64,000 nt of DNA from Mannheimia cairinae (GCF_028649535.1 NZ_JAQSJE010000001.1:124001-188000); one strand, 5' to 3'; positions 23,792-33,362 are shown, counted from the stretch's first letter. Translations and numbers: made by a program. The notes: generated from the letters alone by a model not told the origin.

Positions 23792-25752
23792 ATGGCTATT
23801 GCAGAAAAAGATTTAGTTAATATCGGGCAGCACGCCAATGATGGTAAAGGCGATTCGGCTCGAGTTGCTTTTGATAAATTGAATAAGTTGATTATTCAAT
23901 TAGATGGCAATATTGAAAGCGGATCGGTCGGTTATTTGGATTATGCTTCAATGCAGTTAGACCAAAGTAAACCTGATGGAACAATCGCACAACTAACAAC
24001 AGGAGATCGTTATATTCGATTAGCTGGCGAGTGGGTTAAGTCGGTTGATAAAGCAGAAGCACAAGCAATTATGCTAAATGAAGATATAGCGAAGTTGCTG
24101 CTTCTGTTGTGGATGTGGGGGCGTTGCAAGGCGAAACAACACTTGCTCATGCTTGGACAGATGAAAAAGATAAGATTGCTATTGGTATTACAGAACGTGG
24201 CGATTTTTTCCAACCGTCGGCTGAACAAAGAAATACTAATTATCCAGGATGGGCTGTTACGGATTCCCAAGATCGTATGCTTGTTGGTGTAAACACTGCA
24301 TTATCAGAAAGTTTTATGATGGGACAACAAGTTATCTTTTCGAATGAACACTCAAATGCTGAGGTTGATAAAAATTATAAACTTTCGTCAATGACAACTG
24401 ATGCTGGTGCTAAATATATCCCAGCTGGGATTATCACGGATGTCGGTATTTGTTATTTAAAAGATAATGACGTTTATTTACAACGTGGGACTGAGAATAT
24501 TCAAGTCACAAATCGTGGTGATGTAGTGGCGTGTGAAATGTCAGGTAGTTCCGTAAGATATGTAGCTCCACGTCGTGGTGTGATGTTAATGTACGAATGG
24601 AATGATGGCGAAACAAAACAAGTATTTCAAAATAGTATCTCTGATGGGTTTGTTATTACAGGGCAATCGCTCGCAGAAGGCGGGGCTAATAGTGCAATTA
24701 GTACAGATGTAACAGAGAATGCTTTTACAATAGAAACGGGGCCGATTCCTAATCAGAGCAGAAGTGCAGGAACTCGACTTGTTGAGTTACAAGAACAAAT
24801 TTATGAAACCATTTCATCGGGTTTTGCGAAAGTAGAAACTGCACAAAATAACAAACCGATTGTTATTTTCGGTGCGGCATATGGCGGACAAGTATATGAA
24901 CGTATCAAAAAAGGGGGAACGACTGGTATTTATGAGAAAATTACCGCGAGTGCAAAGGCAGTAAATAATTTTCCTATTAAACCATCTTACAGAGCCATTT
25001 TTGTTATTCATGGTGAAGGAGATGGAAATATTAGTAATGCTAACTATGATGAAAATTTAAAGCAATGGCTTAGTGATTTCACTCAAGACCTTACTTCGAT
25101 TACTTCACAAAGAGACAAGCCTGTAATGTTGCTTTGCCAAACCTCAAGCGTAAGTGGTTATAGAAAAAGCGCTGAAACTCGTCATACATTTACTAGCCCA
25201 TTCTTACAATTGAAAGTAACAGAAGAAAGCCCTTATCATTTTCTTGTTTGTCCTAAATATCAATTCAATTATAAAGATTATGCTCATATTTTAGGTAAAG
25301 ATACACATTATCTTGGTGAGTATTACGCAAAAGTTAAACGTGAAGTCATTGATAAAGGTAATGAATGGTTAGGTACACGCCCTAAGCAATTGACCAAGGT
25401 TGATGCTCGCACATTAGAAGTTGAGTTTTATGTTCCGGTTCCGCCATTGGTACTAGATACAACTCTAGTTACTAATCCAGGTAATTATGGTTTTACTATT
25501 TATAACGGGGGTAGTGCTAATATTTCCAGCGTAAATTTGATTCCAAACTCAAATAAAGTACGTATTACAGCAGATAACGATATTCCGATTGGTGCAACGC
25601 TAACATATGCTTTTGATAATGGGACTTTTGGTAAGTCAGGGAGAACAGAGGGAGCAAGAGGAAATTTAAGAGATTCAGATAAAACAATGTCCATCGATGG
25701 AGAATTTAACTTATATAACTGGGCTTTTGCCTTTGAACTTTCAATTAACTAA
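23792..25752 (+). pseudogene. Tail fibre with SGNH-esterase-like domain, frameshifted
   Basis: The first frame starts MAIAEKDLVNIGQHANDGKG (23792) and stays family-like to about LNEDIA (24090). A shift of one base then reaches a second frame (open from 24082) that continues SEVAASVVDVGALQGETTLAHAW to 25752. The joined product would be about 650 aa. Its C-terminal half has an SGNH/sialate-acetylesterase pattern: ITGQSLAEGG (block I), GAAYGG (II), VIHGEGDGN (III) and DTHYLGEYYAKV (V, Asp and His). It would be a virion-borne deacetylase acting on capsule or LPS. No slippery site or homopolymer is present at the shift, so a one-base deletion or sequencing error is likely. Confidence 0.7.
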
Positions 25753-25766
25753 AAAGGATTATTAAA

Positions 25767-26543
25767 ATGGGTAATATCACAAGACTAAATACAGTATTTT
25801 CAAATAGCAAATTACCAGCGTTAATAGATCGTGATGTAGCTGCTATTGAAGCTGAAATTTTAAAACATAAAAATTTACAGGGATTTTGGGATTTTTCCGA
25901 CAAATCAACAATGTTAATGTCAGGTACATCAATTACTCGAGTTTCTGACAAGTCCACCAAAGCTCGGAATTTAACTGCTGCATTAGCAACAGCTCCAAAG
26001 ATTGATAATTTTGCTTTGGGTAATATGCCATCAGCTTTCTTTGATGGTTCTTCACACTTTGAAACAGAGGATAATTTATTTCAGGCAAGTTGGAAGAATA
26101 TGACTATTGTTGTTTTTGCGATGAAGCATAAAACAACTACGCCATCGAATACTATTTTAGTCTCACCTAAAACTTCTCCTCATATTGGGGTTTATACTAA
26201 TAATGCAGGTTTATCCTCAAGCGGTGTGATTAGTCTAAGTTTAGGTAATTTGATTGGAAAACCTCTTAATATCATTAATGTAAGTGATTTTTTATTAGAA
26301 AAAACAACTTTACGGACTCCAAATGCAGTTAATCAAACTACTCATGATAATCGTGATTGTGTTGATAGCCCATTATATGTTGGTAAATGGGCTGATTCAG
26401 GTAATCCAAATAAAGCTATTAACTGGAATGGTTATATTGGCCACGTGATGATTTTTGATGCTGATCTAGAATTAGACCCAATCTTTACAAACACGCTTTT
26501 TGAATATGCTCGCCGCAAATACGGAACTCCAAGCTGGGAGTAA
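25767..26543 (+). CDS. Tail-associated lectin-like (LamG/ConA-fold) protein
   Basis: A 258-aa protein starting MGNITRLNTVFSN after an AAAGGA ribosome site. It has the strand pattern of a concanavalin A-like domain: LQGFWDFSDKSTMLM, MPSAFFDGSSHFETEDN, MTIVVFAMKHK, and the closing NGYIGHVMIFDADLELDP. It lies 15 bp after the fibre gene. A carbohydrate-binding role in receptor recognition is inferred. Confidence 0.65.
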   Translation: MGNITRLNTVFSNSKLPALIDRDVAAIEAEILKHKNLQGFWDFSDKSTMLMSGTSITRVSDKSTKARNLTAALATAPKIDNFALGNMPSAFFDGSSHFETEDNLFQASWKNMTIVVFAMKHKTTTPSNTILVSPKTSPHIGVYTNNAGLSSSGVISLSLGNLIGKPLNIINVSDFLLEKTTLRTPNAVNQTTHDNRDCVDSPLYVGKWADSGNPNKAINWNGYIGHVMIFDADLELDPIFTNTLFEYARRKYGTPSWE

Positions 26544-26546
26544 TTT

Positions 26547-26795
26547 ATGGCAGTAAAGAAAAATTATTGTACGGGGCTGAAAAATGCCCCGAAAAATATC
26601 AACTCGTGCTGTCATCAACACGATCGTGACTATGGCGTAAATGGCAAAGTAAACCGAGCGGAAGCAGACAAGAGATTGCGCGAATGTTTAATTTTACAAG
26701 GTCGCCCTATTTTTGCGTGGTGTGCTTGGATTGTGGTAAGGTTGTTCGGTTGGTATTTTGGGAAGGAGAAAAAAAAGGATGGATTAAATATATGA
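26547..26795 (+). CDS. Phospholipase A2-like small protein
   Basis: An 82-aa protein with the PLA2 active-site motif CCHQHDRDYG (about residues 21-30), where His-Asp is the catalytic dyad. Upstream is a Cys-containing loop (YCTGLKNAPKN). The second helix NRAEADKRLRECL holds the expected Ala-Asp pair. A hydrophobic C-terminus (PIFAWCAWIVVRLFGWYF, about 53-70) could be a membrane anchor. Length is close to minimal for the fold. It is the last phage gene before the attachment site; enzymatic activity and role (lysis, entry or lysogenic conversion) are untested. Confidence 0.65.
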   Translation: MAVKKNYCTGLKNAPKNINSCCHQHDRDYGVNGKVNRAEADKRLRECLILQGRPIFAWCAWIVVRLFGWYFGKEKKKDGLNI

Positions 26796-26930
26796 TATGT
26801 TCCGTAAATGTACCGTAAAATATGGTATTTTATATAAAAATATGTGAAAAGATGGTAGTTCATTTAGTGGAGGTATCTCTGTAAGTCCTTGTTTTTATTA
26901 ACTAAAACTAACGCCTTTTATAAACCACTA
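26796..26930. other. AT-rich noncoding stretch between last phage gene and att site
   Basis: No protein frame or clear terminator was found. The sequence is AT-rich up to the tRNA fragment. The prophage right arm may contain integrase arm-binding sites here, but no repeat is evident by eye. Confidence 0.4.
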
Positions 26931-26981
26931 ACCGCCCTTCTAAGGCGTGGGTCAAAGGTTCGAATCCTTTAGGGCGTGCCA
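26931..26981 (+). other. Right attachment site: 3' half of tRNA-Arg(TCT)
   Basis: From about 26933 the sequence matches the anticodon stem-loop (CGCC-CTTCTAA-GGCG, anticodon TCT), T-arm (GTTCGAATCC context) and acceptor end with CCA (26979-26981) of a tRNA-Arg. The 5' half and D-arm are missing. This is the duplicated att core left when a phage integrates into a tRNA 3' end; the whole gene should be at the other prophage end, outside the window. Confidence 0.8.
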
Positions 26982-27064
26982 TTTATTTCTTTTAAATTCA
27001 ATCAATTATATATTATACAATGAGATTTAATCGTAGTGTATTTTGAGAGTATCGGTGAAAAATA

Positions 27065-27083
27065 AACCGCCTCTAAGGCGGTT
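27065..27083. terminator. Hairpin between att site and nrdR
   Basis: AACCGCC-TCTAA-GGCGGTT perfect stem. T tracts on either side are weak. It may end tRNA transcription on the plus strand or nrdR-operon transcription on the minus strand. Confidence 0.5.
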
Positions 27084-27132
27084 ATCTTAATACACTAGAA
27101 GAACAAAGTTTGCTCTTTTCATTAGCTTTATA

Positions 27133-27582
27133 TTATTCTCTTAATTTTTCAATTTCTTTGGTAAATTCTTCAATATCGCTAAAGCTTAAATAAATAGAGG
27201 CGAAGCGGATATATGCAACTTTGTCTAATTGTTTCAGTGCATTCATTGCTAAATTACCAATATGTCGGCTTGGTACTTCTCGCTCTCCCATTGCTTGTAA
27301 TTGAATAATAATCTGGCTAATCGCCTTTTCTACATCATCAGCACTCACAGGGCGTTTATCTAAGGCTCGTCTTAAGCCAGTTCTGAGTTTTTCTGCATCA
27401 AATGGCTCTCGGCTACCATTATTTTTAATAACATATGGCACAACTAATTCTGCAGATTCAAAGGTTGTAAAACGTTCTTTACAACTGACACATTCTCGAC
27501 GACGGCGAATTTGATAGCCATTTGCTGCCAAACGAGAGTCCACAACCTTTGTTTCTTCTGTTGAACAAAATGGGCAACGCAT
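27133..27582 (-). CDS. nrdR: Ribonucleotide reductase repressor NrdR
   Basis: A 149-aa transcription factor with an N-terminal zinc ribbon (CPFC at 3-6 and CVSC at 31-34, [17 protein letters not shown]) and an ATP-cone domain (about 49-139, [20 protein letters not shown]). It senses dATP/ATP and represses nrd genes. Length is the family norm. It is the last gene of a ycgL-nrdR pair, its start touching the ycgL stop. Confidence 0.95.
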   Translation of the reverse strand: MRCPFCSTEETKVVDSRLAANGYQIRRRRECVSCKERFTTFESAELVVPYVIKNNGSREPFDAEKLRTGLRRALDKRPVSADDVEKAISQIIIQLQAMGEREVPSRHIGNLAMNALKQLDKVAYIRFASIYLSFSDIEEFTKEIEKLRE

Positions 27583-27878
27583 TATTTTTCCCCTTTAGTG
27601 CTATTTAAAAAATCTTTTAGTAGATCTTCTGGCGGTGGTGGCATTTGTAAGTAATAACCTTGTTCTTCTAATAACTGTATGACTTCTTCGTTTTTGGCTC
27701 GTAGAAGGGATTTATCTCCCGTTAAATTGAAAAACATTGAGAATTCTGGTTTGCCAAACATTTGAAGTAGCGATTCAGGCACTCTGTCAAACTGATCTCG
27801 TTTAGGTACGTAAAGATACATTCCTTCTTTTTTCTTACTGCGATAAATTGCACATAACTTTGTTTGATTAGTACTCAT
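27582..27878 (-). CDS. YcgL family protein
   Basis: A 98-aa protein of the YcgL family: [24 protein letters not shown] at the N-terminus, then [12 protein letters not shown] and a C-terminal [18 protein letters not shown]. The function is unknown. The start at 27878 overlaps the dnaB end by 11 bp; a frame extension upstream would overlap dnaB more. The 3' end abuts nrdR. Confidence 0.85.
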   Translation of the reverse strand: MSTNQTKLCAIYRSKKKEGMYLYVPKRDQFDRVPESLLQMFGKPEFSMFFNLTGDKSLLRAKNEEVIQLLEEQGYYLQMPPPPEDLLKDFLNSTKGEK

Positions 27879-29331
27879 CGTCATAACTCCCACCACTGTA
27901 GTTATCAAATCTTGAATATTGCCCTTGGAAGGTTAAACGAACTCGTCCAATCGGGCCATTACGTTGCTTACCAATAATAATTTCAGCAATGCCTTTAAGT
28001 TCTGAATTATCGTTATAAACTTCATCACGATAAATAAACATAATTAAATCTGCATCTTGCTCAATAGAGCCTGATTCACGTAAATCTGAGTTTACCGGAC
28101 GTTTATCTGCACGTTGTTCCAAACTACGATTAAGCTGCGAAAGGGCGACAACAGGAACTTCCAATTCTTTTGCAAGAGCTTTTAATGAGCGTGAAATTTC
28201 CGCAATTTCTAAGGTTCTATTATCTGCAAATCCTGGTGCTCGCATTAATTGTAAATAATCCACCATAATCAAACTTAAGCCGCCATTTTCACGGTAAACA
28301 CGTCTAGCTCGAGAGCGTAATTCTGTTGGTGTTAAACCAGAGCTGTCATCAATGTAGATATTATTTCTCTCTTGCAAAATTGCCATTGTAGTAGAAATTT
28401 TAGCCATATCTTCATCGTCTGATAAGTTACCAGTACGGATCTTGGTTTGATCTACACGAGAAAGTGAGGCTAGCATACGCATCATAATTTGGTCTGCGGG
28501 CATCTCTAAACTAAAAATCAGCACTGGTTTTGCCGGTGTTTTACTTGGATTGCCATTCTCATCTAAAACATTTGGATCAATATCATCCACAAGTGAAGCA
28601 TTTTCACATAAATTCATCGCAAAGGTTGTTTTCCCCATTGATGGACGTGCTGCAACAATAATTAAATCGGAAGGCTGTAGCCCAGCCGTTTTTTTATTGA
28701 GATCGGTAAAGCCTGTTGAAACACCTGTTACACCACCGTTATGGCGATTTTTGGATAAGGTATCAATACGAGCAAGAGTTTTAAATAGAATATCATCAAT
28801 TCTTTGTGGGCCTTCATTTGCATTATTTCGTTTTTCTGCAATTTCAAAAACAATACGCTCAGCTTCATCTAATACTTCTTTCGAATTCCGCCCTTTTGTT
28901 TTATAGCCCATTTCAGCAATTTGGTTGCCCGCACTAATCACGCTACGTAAATCAGAACGATCTCTTACAATATCAGCATAAGCTAAAATATTGGCGGCAC
29001 TCGGCGTATTTTGTGAAAGTTCAGCAAGATATGCAAAACCGCCAACATCTTGCAAAATGCCTTTATCTTTTAATGCTTGGTCTAAGGTAATAATATCAAT
29101 AGGAATATTATTGCGTACCAATTCCGCCATCTGCTCAAAAATAGTACGATGTGCATAATTATAAAAATCGTGAGATTGAAGTCGCTCGGCTACGTTATCC
29201 CAGTGATCATTACTTAGCATAATGCCACCAAGCACAGCCTGTTCTGCCTCAATAGAGTGAGGAGAAATACTAATTTGCTCTATTTGTTTATCTTTTGTTT
29301 TTTCTTGAGTAGATGAATTAAATTCTGCCAT
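27868..29331 (-). CDS. dnaB: Replicative DNA helicase DnaB
   Basis: A 487-aa hexameric helicase that unwinds DNA at the fork. An N-terminal primase-binding domain (about 20-130: [22 protein letters not shown]) and a RecA-like domain with Walker [11 protein letters not shown] (about 225-235), VDYLQLM and the [15 protein letters not shown] motif are visible. The start MAEFNSS at 29331 has AGGA 6 bases upstream; the frame is open 24 bases further. It is the likely target of the prophage P-like protein. Confidence 0.97.
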   Translation of the reverse strand: MAEFNSSTQEKTKDKQIEQISISPHSIEAEQAVLGGIMLSNDHWDNVAERLQSHDFYNYAHRTIFEQMAELVRNNIPIDIITLDQALKDKGILQDVGGFAYLAELSQNTPSAANILAYADIVRDRSDLRSVISAGNQIAEMGYKTKGRNSKEVLDEAERIVFEIAEKRNNANEGPQRIDDILFKTLARIDTLSKNRHNGGVTGVSTGFTDLNKKTAGLQPSDLIIVAARPSMGKTTFAMNLCENASLVDDIDPNVLDENGNPSKTPAKPVLIFSLEMPADQIMMRMLASLSRVDQTKIRTGNLSDDEDMAKISTTMAILQERNNIYIDDSSGLTPTELRSRARRVYRENGGLSLIMVDYLQLMRAPGFADNRTLEIAEISRSLKALAKELEVPVVALSQLNRSLEQRADKRPVNSDLRESGSIEQDADLIMFIYRDEVYNDNSELKGIAEIIIGKQRNGPIGRVRLTFQGQYSRFDNYSGGSYDDEY

Positions 29332-29443
29332 ACATTCCTCATCTAATGAGTGCATATTTATTAGCGATATAGTTTATCGGAATTTTGTTTAAATTGAAAT
29401 TTGCATTTTTTAAACAAAATCTAAACCTGTTTGTATTTTCTGC

Positions 29444-29471
29444 TTTACATCGCTTTAATTTCGGTTAAAAT
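29444..29471 (+). promoter_or_regulatory. Promoter of the siderophore transporter operon
   Basis: TTTACA (29444-29449), 16-bp spacer, TAAAAT (29466-29471). The start site would fall inside the candidate Fur site just downstream. Confidence 0.5.
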
Positions 29472-29474
29472 CTT

Positions 29475-29489
29475 TGAGAATTATTTGCA
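29475..29489 (+). promoter_or_regulatory. Candidate Fur box
   Basis: TGAGAAT-T-ATTTGCA resembles the 7-1-7 Fur consensus TGATAAT-n-ATTATCA, with 11 of 14 arm positions matching. It lies at the expected transcription start of an iron-siderophore transport operon. Confidence 0.45.
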
Positions 29490-29509
29490 ATACTAAATGG
29501 GAGTATTTA

Positions 29510-30415
29510 ATGTTTAAAAAAGTTTTATTCACATTAACTGCAGTAGCAACTTTAACATCTTCGGCATTTGCAAAAGATGTAACCATTCCAACTGCTCGTG
29601 GTGATGTAACCCTTTCAGATAATCCTGCTAAAATTGCAGTGTTTGATACCGGTAGTCTTGATACTTTACAAGCATTAGGTGTAACTGTTGATGGTGTACC
29701 AGAATTAAAAACCTTGCCTTATCTAAAACCAACGGTTGATAAAGCAGCTGCAAATGTTGGTACATTATTTGAACCTAATTTAGAAGCATTAAATGCACTA
29801 AAACCTGAGTTAATTATTGTTGGTACTCGTTCAGCTAAGAAATTTAATGATGTGAGTAGTATTGCAAAAACGATTGATATGACAGATAACGGTGATAAGC
29901 TAATTGACAGTGCTATTCAACGTATTGATTCATTTGGTAAACTATTCAATAAAGAAGCAGAAGCTGACAAGCTAAAAGCGGAAATCAATACCTTATATGA
30001 AGAAACAAAAGCAGCCGTAAAAGACAAAGGTAATGGTTTAATTATTCTGGTTAATGGCGGTAAAATTTCTGCATTTGGCTCAGGTTATCGTTTAAGTTGG
30101 ATCCACGAAGGTTTAGGTATTCCAATGGCAGATGCTAGTATTAAAACTGCAGGTCACGGGCAACCGGTTTCATTTGAATTTATCCAAAAACTAAATCCTG
30201 ATTGGTTGTTTGTATTAGATAGAATTGCTGCTATCGGTGAAGAAGGTAAAACAGCTCAGCAAGTATTAGACAATGAGCTAGTCCGTCAAACTAAAGCTTG
30301 GAAAAATGGAAATGTAATTTATCTAAGCAGTGCTTCTTACCTCGCACCAGGTGGTTATGAGCAAATTAAAATGGATTTAAGTGCAATCAAAGCTGCATTT
30401 GAAAAAAATAATTAA
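29510..30415 (+). CDS. Siderophore ABC transporter, periplasmic binding protein
   Basis: A 301-aa protein with a signal peptide (MFKKVLFTLTAVATLTSSAFA, cut before KDV). The binding-protein domain resembles FatB/CeuE/YclQ: PAKIAVFDTGSLDTLQALGV, EPNLEALNALKPELIIVGTRSAKK and NGGKISAFGSGYRLSWIHEGLGI. These bind catecholate-type ferric siderophores such as petrobactin or enterobactin fragments. The four-gene order (binding protein, two permeases, ATPase) matches fatBDCE/ceuBCDE. The ligand cannot be set from sequence. Confidence 0.85.
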   Translation: MFKKVLFTLTAVATLTSSAFAKDVTIPTARGDVTLSDNPAKIAVFDTGSLDTLQALGVTVDGVPELKTLPYLKPTVDKAAANVGTLFEPNLEALNALKPELIIVGTRSAKKFNDVSSIAKTIDMTDNGDKLIDSAIQRIDSFGKLFNKEAEADKLKAEINTLYEETKAAVKDKGNGLIILVNGGKISAFGSGYRLSWIHEGLGIPMADASIKTAGHGQPVSFEFIQKLNPDWLFVLDRIAAIGEEGKTAQQVLDNELVRQTKAWKNGNVIYLSSASYLAPGGYEQIKMDLSAIKAAFEKNN

Positions 30416-30504
30416 TTTTAATTAGCGGTCGAATTTTACTCATTTTTTGCAAAGTATTTTGTAATTTTTAAGGTAAATTCAACCGCTTGTCACTTTTATA
30501 TTTT

Positions 30505-31473
30505 ATGTTTTCTTTTTTTAGAGTTAATTTTTTCATATTATTACTTCTCATTCCAATCAGTGCTAGTGTGGGTGTAGCCGATTTCCATTGGAGTGAGATT
30601 TTTAGTTCTTCAGAGCAGCTTCAATTACTTCTTATTAGCCGCCTGCCAAGAACTATTGCTGTTTTATTAGTAGGTGCAACTCTTGCGATTGCAGGAATGG
30701 TTCTGCAAATCGTGCTAAAAAATCGCTTTATTGAGCCAAGTATGATTGGTGCAAGTCAAAGTGCTGCTCTTGGTATTCTATTTGCTAGCCTACTCTTTCC
30801 TGCTTCTGCTTTAATTTTAAAGATGTCTATTGCAACAGTCAGTGCCTTAATTGGAATGGGGGTATTTATGTTGCTTATTCGTCATTTACCGCCTCATCAA
30901 CAGTTAATGCTACCTTTAGTTGGTATTGTATTTGGTAATATTATTGAAGCTGTTACTACTTTTATTGCTTATGAAACCGATAGTCTGCAAGTGCTTGCCA
31001 TTTGGTTTTCTGGAGATTTTTCGGGTATTTTGGCCGGTCGCTATGAATTGCTTTGGATCACGGTAATTTTAGGCATCGTTGTTTATATTATAGCAGATCA
31101 GCTTACTATTGCAGGGCTTGGAGAGAATATTTGTACTAGCTTAGGTATTAATTATAAACTGATGACTTGGCTTGCTCTTATTCTTGTCGCTATGATTACC
31201 GCTATTGTCGTAGTAACCGTTGGGCAGATTCCTTTTATTGGCTTAGTTGTGCCGAATATTGTCTCTCAAATTGCAGGAGATAGATTACGCAAAAACTTGC
31301 CAACCGTTGTTGTATTAGGTGCGAATCTTGTGCTGGTTTGTGATATTTTAGGCCGTATTATTAATAATCCATATGAGGTACCAATATCCACTATTTTTGG
31401 TATTGTCGGAACAATTATTTTCCTCTATTTATTACTAAAAGGAAAACGTGTTAAGGGGAAAAGTCGTGGTTAA
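30505..31473 (+). CDS. Siderophore ABC transporter permease 1 (FecCD family)
   Basis: A 322-aa membrane protein with about nine hydrophobic segments. FecCD-family motifs are RLPRTIAVLLVGATLAIAGMVLQIVLKNRFIEPSMIGASQSAALGI and a C-terminal GQIPFIGLVVPNIVSQIAGD (ATPase coupling region). It most resembles FatD/YclN. The ATG at 30505 lacks a clear ribosome site and follows an uptake signal at 30481; the exact start is uncertain. The end overlaps the next gene by 8 bp. Confidence 0.85.
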   Translation: MFSFFRVNFFILLLLIPISASVGVADFHWSEIFSSSEQLQLLLISRLPRTIAVLLVGATLAIAGMVLQIVLKNRFIEPSMIGASQSAALGILFASLLFPASALILKMSIATVSALIGMGVFMLLIRHLPPHQQLMLPLVGIVFGNIIEAVTTFIAYETDSLQVLAIWFSGDFSGILAGRYELLWITVILGIVVYIIADQLTIAGLGENICTSLGINYKLMTWLALILVAMITAIVVVTVGQIPFIGLVVPNIVSQIAGDRLRKNLPTVVVLGANLVLVCDILGRIINNPYEVPISTIFGIVGTIIFLYLLLKGKRVKGKSRG

Positions 31474-32410
31474 ATCTCGTTTACTCTTGTTAATATCATT
31501 GCTACTTGCGACAAGTCTATTTTTTATGACTTATAACGCTAATGGTAATTGGGATTTTATCATTCCTTTCCGTGGTAAAAAGCTAATTTTATTATTAACG
31601 GTCGCTTATACAATCGGCGTTTCTACACTTTTATTCCAGACACTAACACATAACCCGATTTTAACGCCGAGTATCCTAGGTTTTGATTCACTATATTTAT
31701 TAATGCAAACCACCTTAGTCTTTTTCTTTGGTGGTTTAGGTTTTACTCAGCTTGATCCTAGTAAGAAGTTTTTCTTTGAAACATTATTAATGCTAGGTGC
31801 TTCTATATTGCTATTTAGCTCCTTAGCAAAAAATCGCTCTGATTTGACTCGTATGATTTTAATTGGGGTTATTTTTGGTGTGTTATTTAGAAGTTTAAAT
31901 AATTTATTACAAAGAATGATTGATCCAACAGAATTTGCTGTTGCACAAGGTTCATCTTTTGCATCTTTTAACTTAACAAATCCAGTTCTATTATGGATTG
32001 GTAGCATTATCGCTATTTTATCTGCGGTTTGGATTTGGTTGCAACGACATAAGTTAGATATTTTATTACTTGGGCAAAATCCCGCTATTGGACTCGGCTT
32101 AGACTATACTAAATTCTGTTGCCAGTTACTTGTTTGCTGTGCATTGTTAGTATCCGTCTCAACTGCGTTAGTCGGCCCTATTCTATTCTTAGGTTTGCTT
32201 GTTTGTGCCATTGTTAATGCCATTAGCCCTGTAGTACAACATAGTGTGCGTATTCCAATGGTCTTTTTCATTTCTGCAATTACCTTAATTCTAGGGCAAG
32301 CGATTTTTGAACAAGTATTGAAGCAGCAAGGTGTATTAAGCGTCGTAATTGAATTTGTAGGCGGTATAGTATTTATCTACCTAATGCTAAAAAGAAAAAA
32401 TAAGGAATAA
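31466..32410 (+). CDS. Siderophore ABC transporter permease 2 (FecCD family)
   Basis: A 314-aa membrane protein of the FatC/YclO type with about nine hydrophobic segments. Motifs include LFQTLTHNPILTPSILGFDSLYLL and, near the C-terminus, GPILFLGLLVCAIVNAIS. It would pair with the upstream permease as a heterodimer. GTG at 31466 is chosen because AAGGGG lies 8 bases upstream; it overlaps the end of permease 1. The ATPase gene follows after 3 bases. Confidence 0.85.
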   Translation: MVKSRLLLLISLLLATSLFFMTYNANGNWDFIIPFRGKKLILLLTVAYTIGVSTLLFQTLTHNPILTPSILGFDSLYLLMQTTLVFFFGGLGFTQLDPSKKFFFETLLMLGASILLFSSLAKNRSDLTRMILIGVIFGVLFRSLNNLLQRMIDPTEFAVAQGSSFASFNLTNPVLLWIGSIIAILSAVWIWLQRHKLDILLLGQNPAIGLGLDYTKFCCQLLVCCALLVSVSTALVGPILFLGLLVCAIVNAISPVVQHSVRIPMVFFISAITLILGQAIFEQVLKQQGVLSVVIEFVGGIVFIYLMLKRKNKE

Positions 32411-32413
32411 ATA

Positions 32414-33172
32414 GTGATAACAGTAAAAGATCTTCAATATAAAATCGACAATACAACGATTTTAAAGAATATTAATTTAACTATTCCAAACGGCGGTATC
32501 ACAGCCTTAGTTGGAGCTAATGGAGCTGGTAAATCAACATTGCTCTCACTCATTGCTCGCCTAAAAGAAATTCAACAAGGCGAAATACATTTAAACGACT
32601 ATAATATTGCACATACTCCATCTCGAACTATCGCACAAGAATTGGCTATTTTAACGCAAGATAATGTTATCCATAGCCGAATTACTGTTCGTGATTTATT
32701 AATGTTCGGACGCTACCCTCACCATCAGGGGAAAATTACATTAAAAGATGAAAATATTGTAGATGAAGCCTTAGAATTTTTTGATCTTGACCATTTCGCC
32801 CAACGTTTTTTAAGTGAACTATCAGGAGGGCAACGACAAAGAGCATTAATTGCAATGACTTTTTGCCAACAAACTGGACACGTATTGTTAGATGAGCCAT
32901 TAAATAATTTAGATATGTTTCACGCTCGAGAGTTAATGCGATTATTACGTAAATTAACAGATGAAAGAGCTTTAACAACAATTATGGTAGTTCACGACAT
33001 TAATATGGCTGCCGCTTATGCAGATACGATTGTCGCAATGAAAAATGGTGAAATTCAAATGATTGGCTCACCAAAAGAAATTATTACTACCGAAAATTTA
33101 AAATCCGTATTTAATTTAGATGCTGAAGTCCTAAATTGCCAAGGGAAACCATTGGTTATTCACCATATTTAA
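32414..33172 (+). CDS. Siderophore ABC transporter ATPase
   Basis: A 252-aa ABC ATPase with Walker A GANGAGKST (about 35-43), signature LSGGQRQRALIAM (about 135-147) and Walker B HVLLDEPLNNLDM. It powers the upstream permease pair (FatE/CeuD/YclP type). The start codon is GTG at 32414. It is the last gene of the four-gene operon; about 190 bp without a gene follow. Confidence 0.9.
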   Translation: MITVKDLQYKIDNTTILKNINLTIPNGGITALVGANGAGKSTLLSLIARLKEIQQGEIHLNDYNIAHTPSRTIAQELAILTQDNVIHSRITVRDLLMFGRYPHHQGKITLKDENIVDEALEFFDLDHFAQRFLSELSGGQRQRALIAMTFCQQTGHVLLDEPLNNLDMFHARELMRLLRKLTDERALTTIMVVHDINMAAAYADTIVAMKNGEIQMIGSPKEIITTENLKSVFNLDAEVLNCQGKPLVIHHI

Positions 33173-33362
33173 TGGTTTATAAGCTAAAGAATCTCCATCG
33201 TTGTACTATGGTATTGATATTTCTGTAAATTTCTGCCTAAATCTGACCGCTTGTTTAAAAAACATCGTTAATTTCGTGATCTTTACTAGTACATAAAGTA
33301 AAATATGAGAGATTTCGTTTAATGGAATCTTTGTACATTTTATAACACTTTGGAGATATTCT

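Noticed and set aside
24109-25752. Independent gene start at ATG 24109 for the fibre C-terminal half
   Set aside because: No ribosome site precedes it, and family-like coding (SEVAASVVDVGAL) continues upstream of that ATG, so a frameshifted single gene is more likely.
26911-26981. Complete tRNA gene using ACGCCTT as 5' acceptor strand
   Set aside because: The acceptor pairing is almost possible, but only about 14 bases separate it from the anticodon stem, no D-arm can form, and the first anticodon-stem pair is mismatched. An att remnant fits better.
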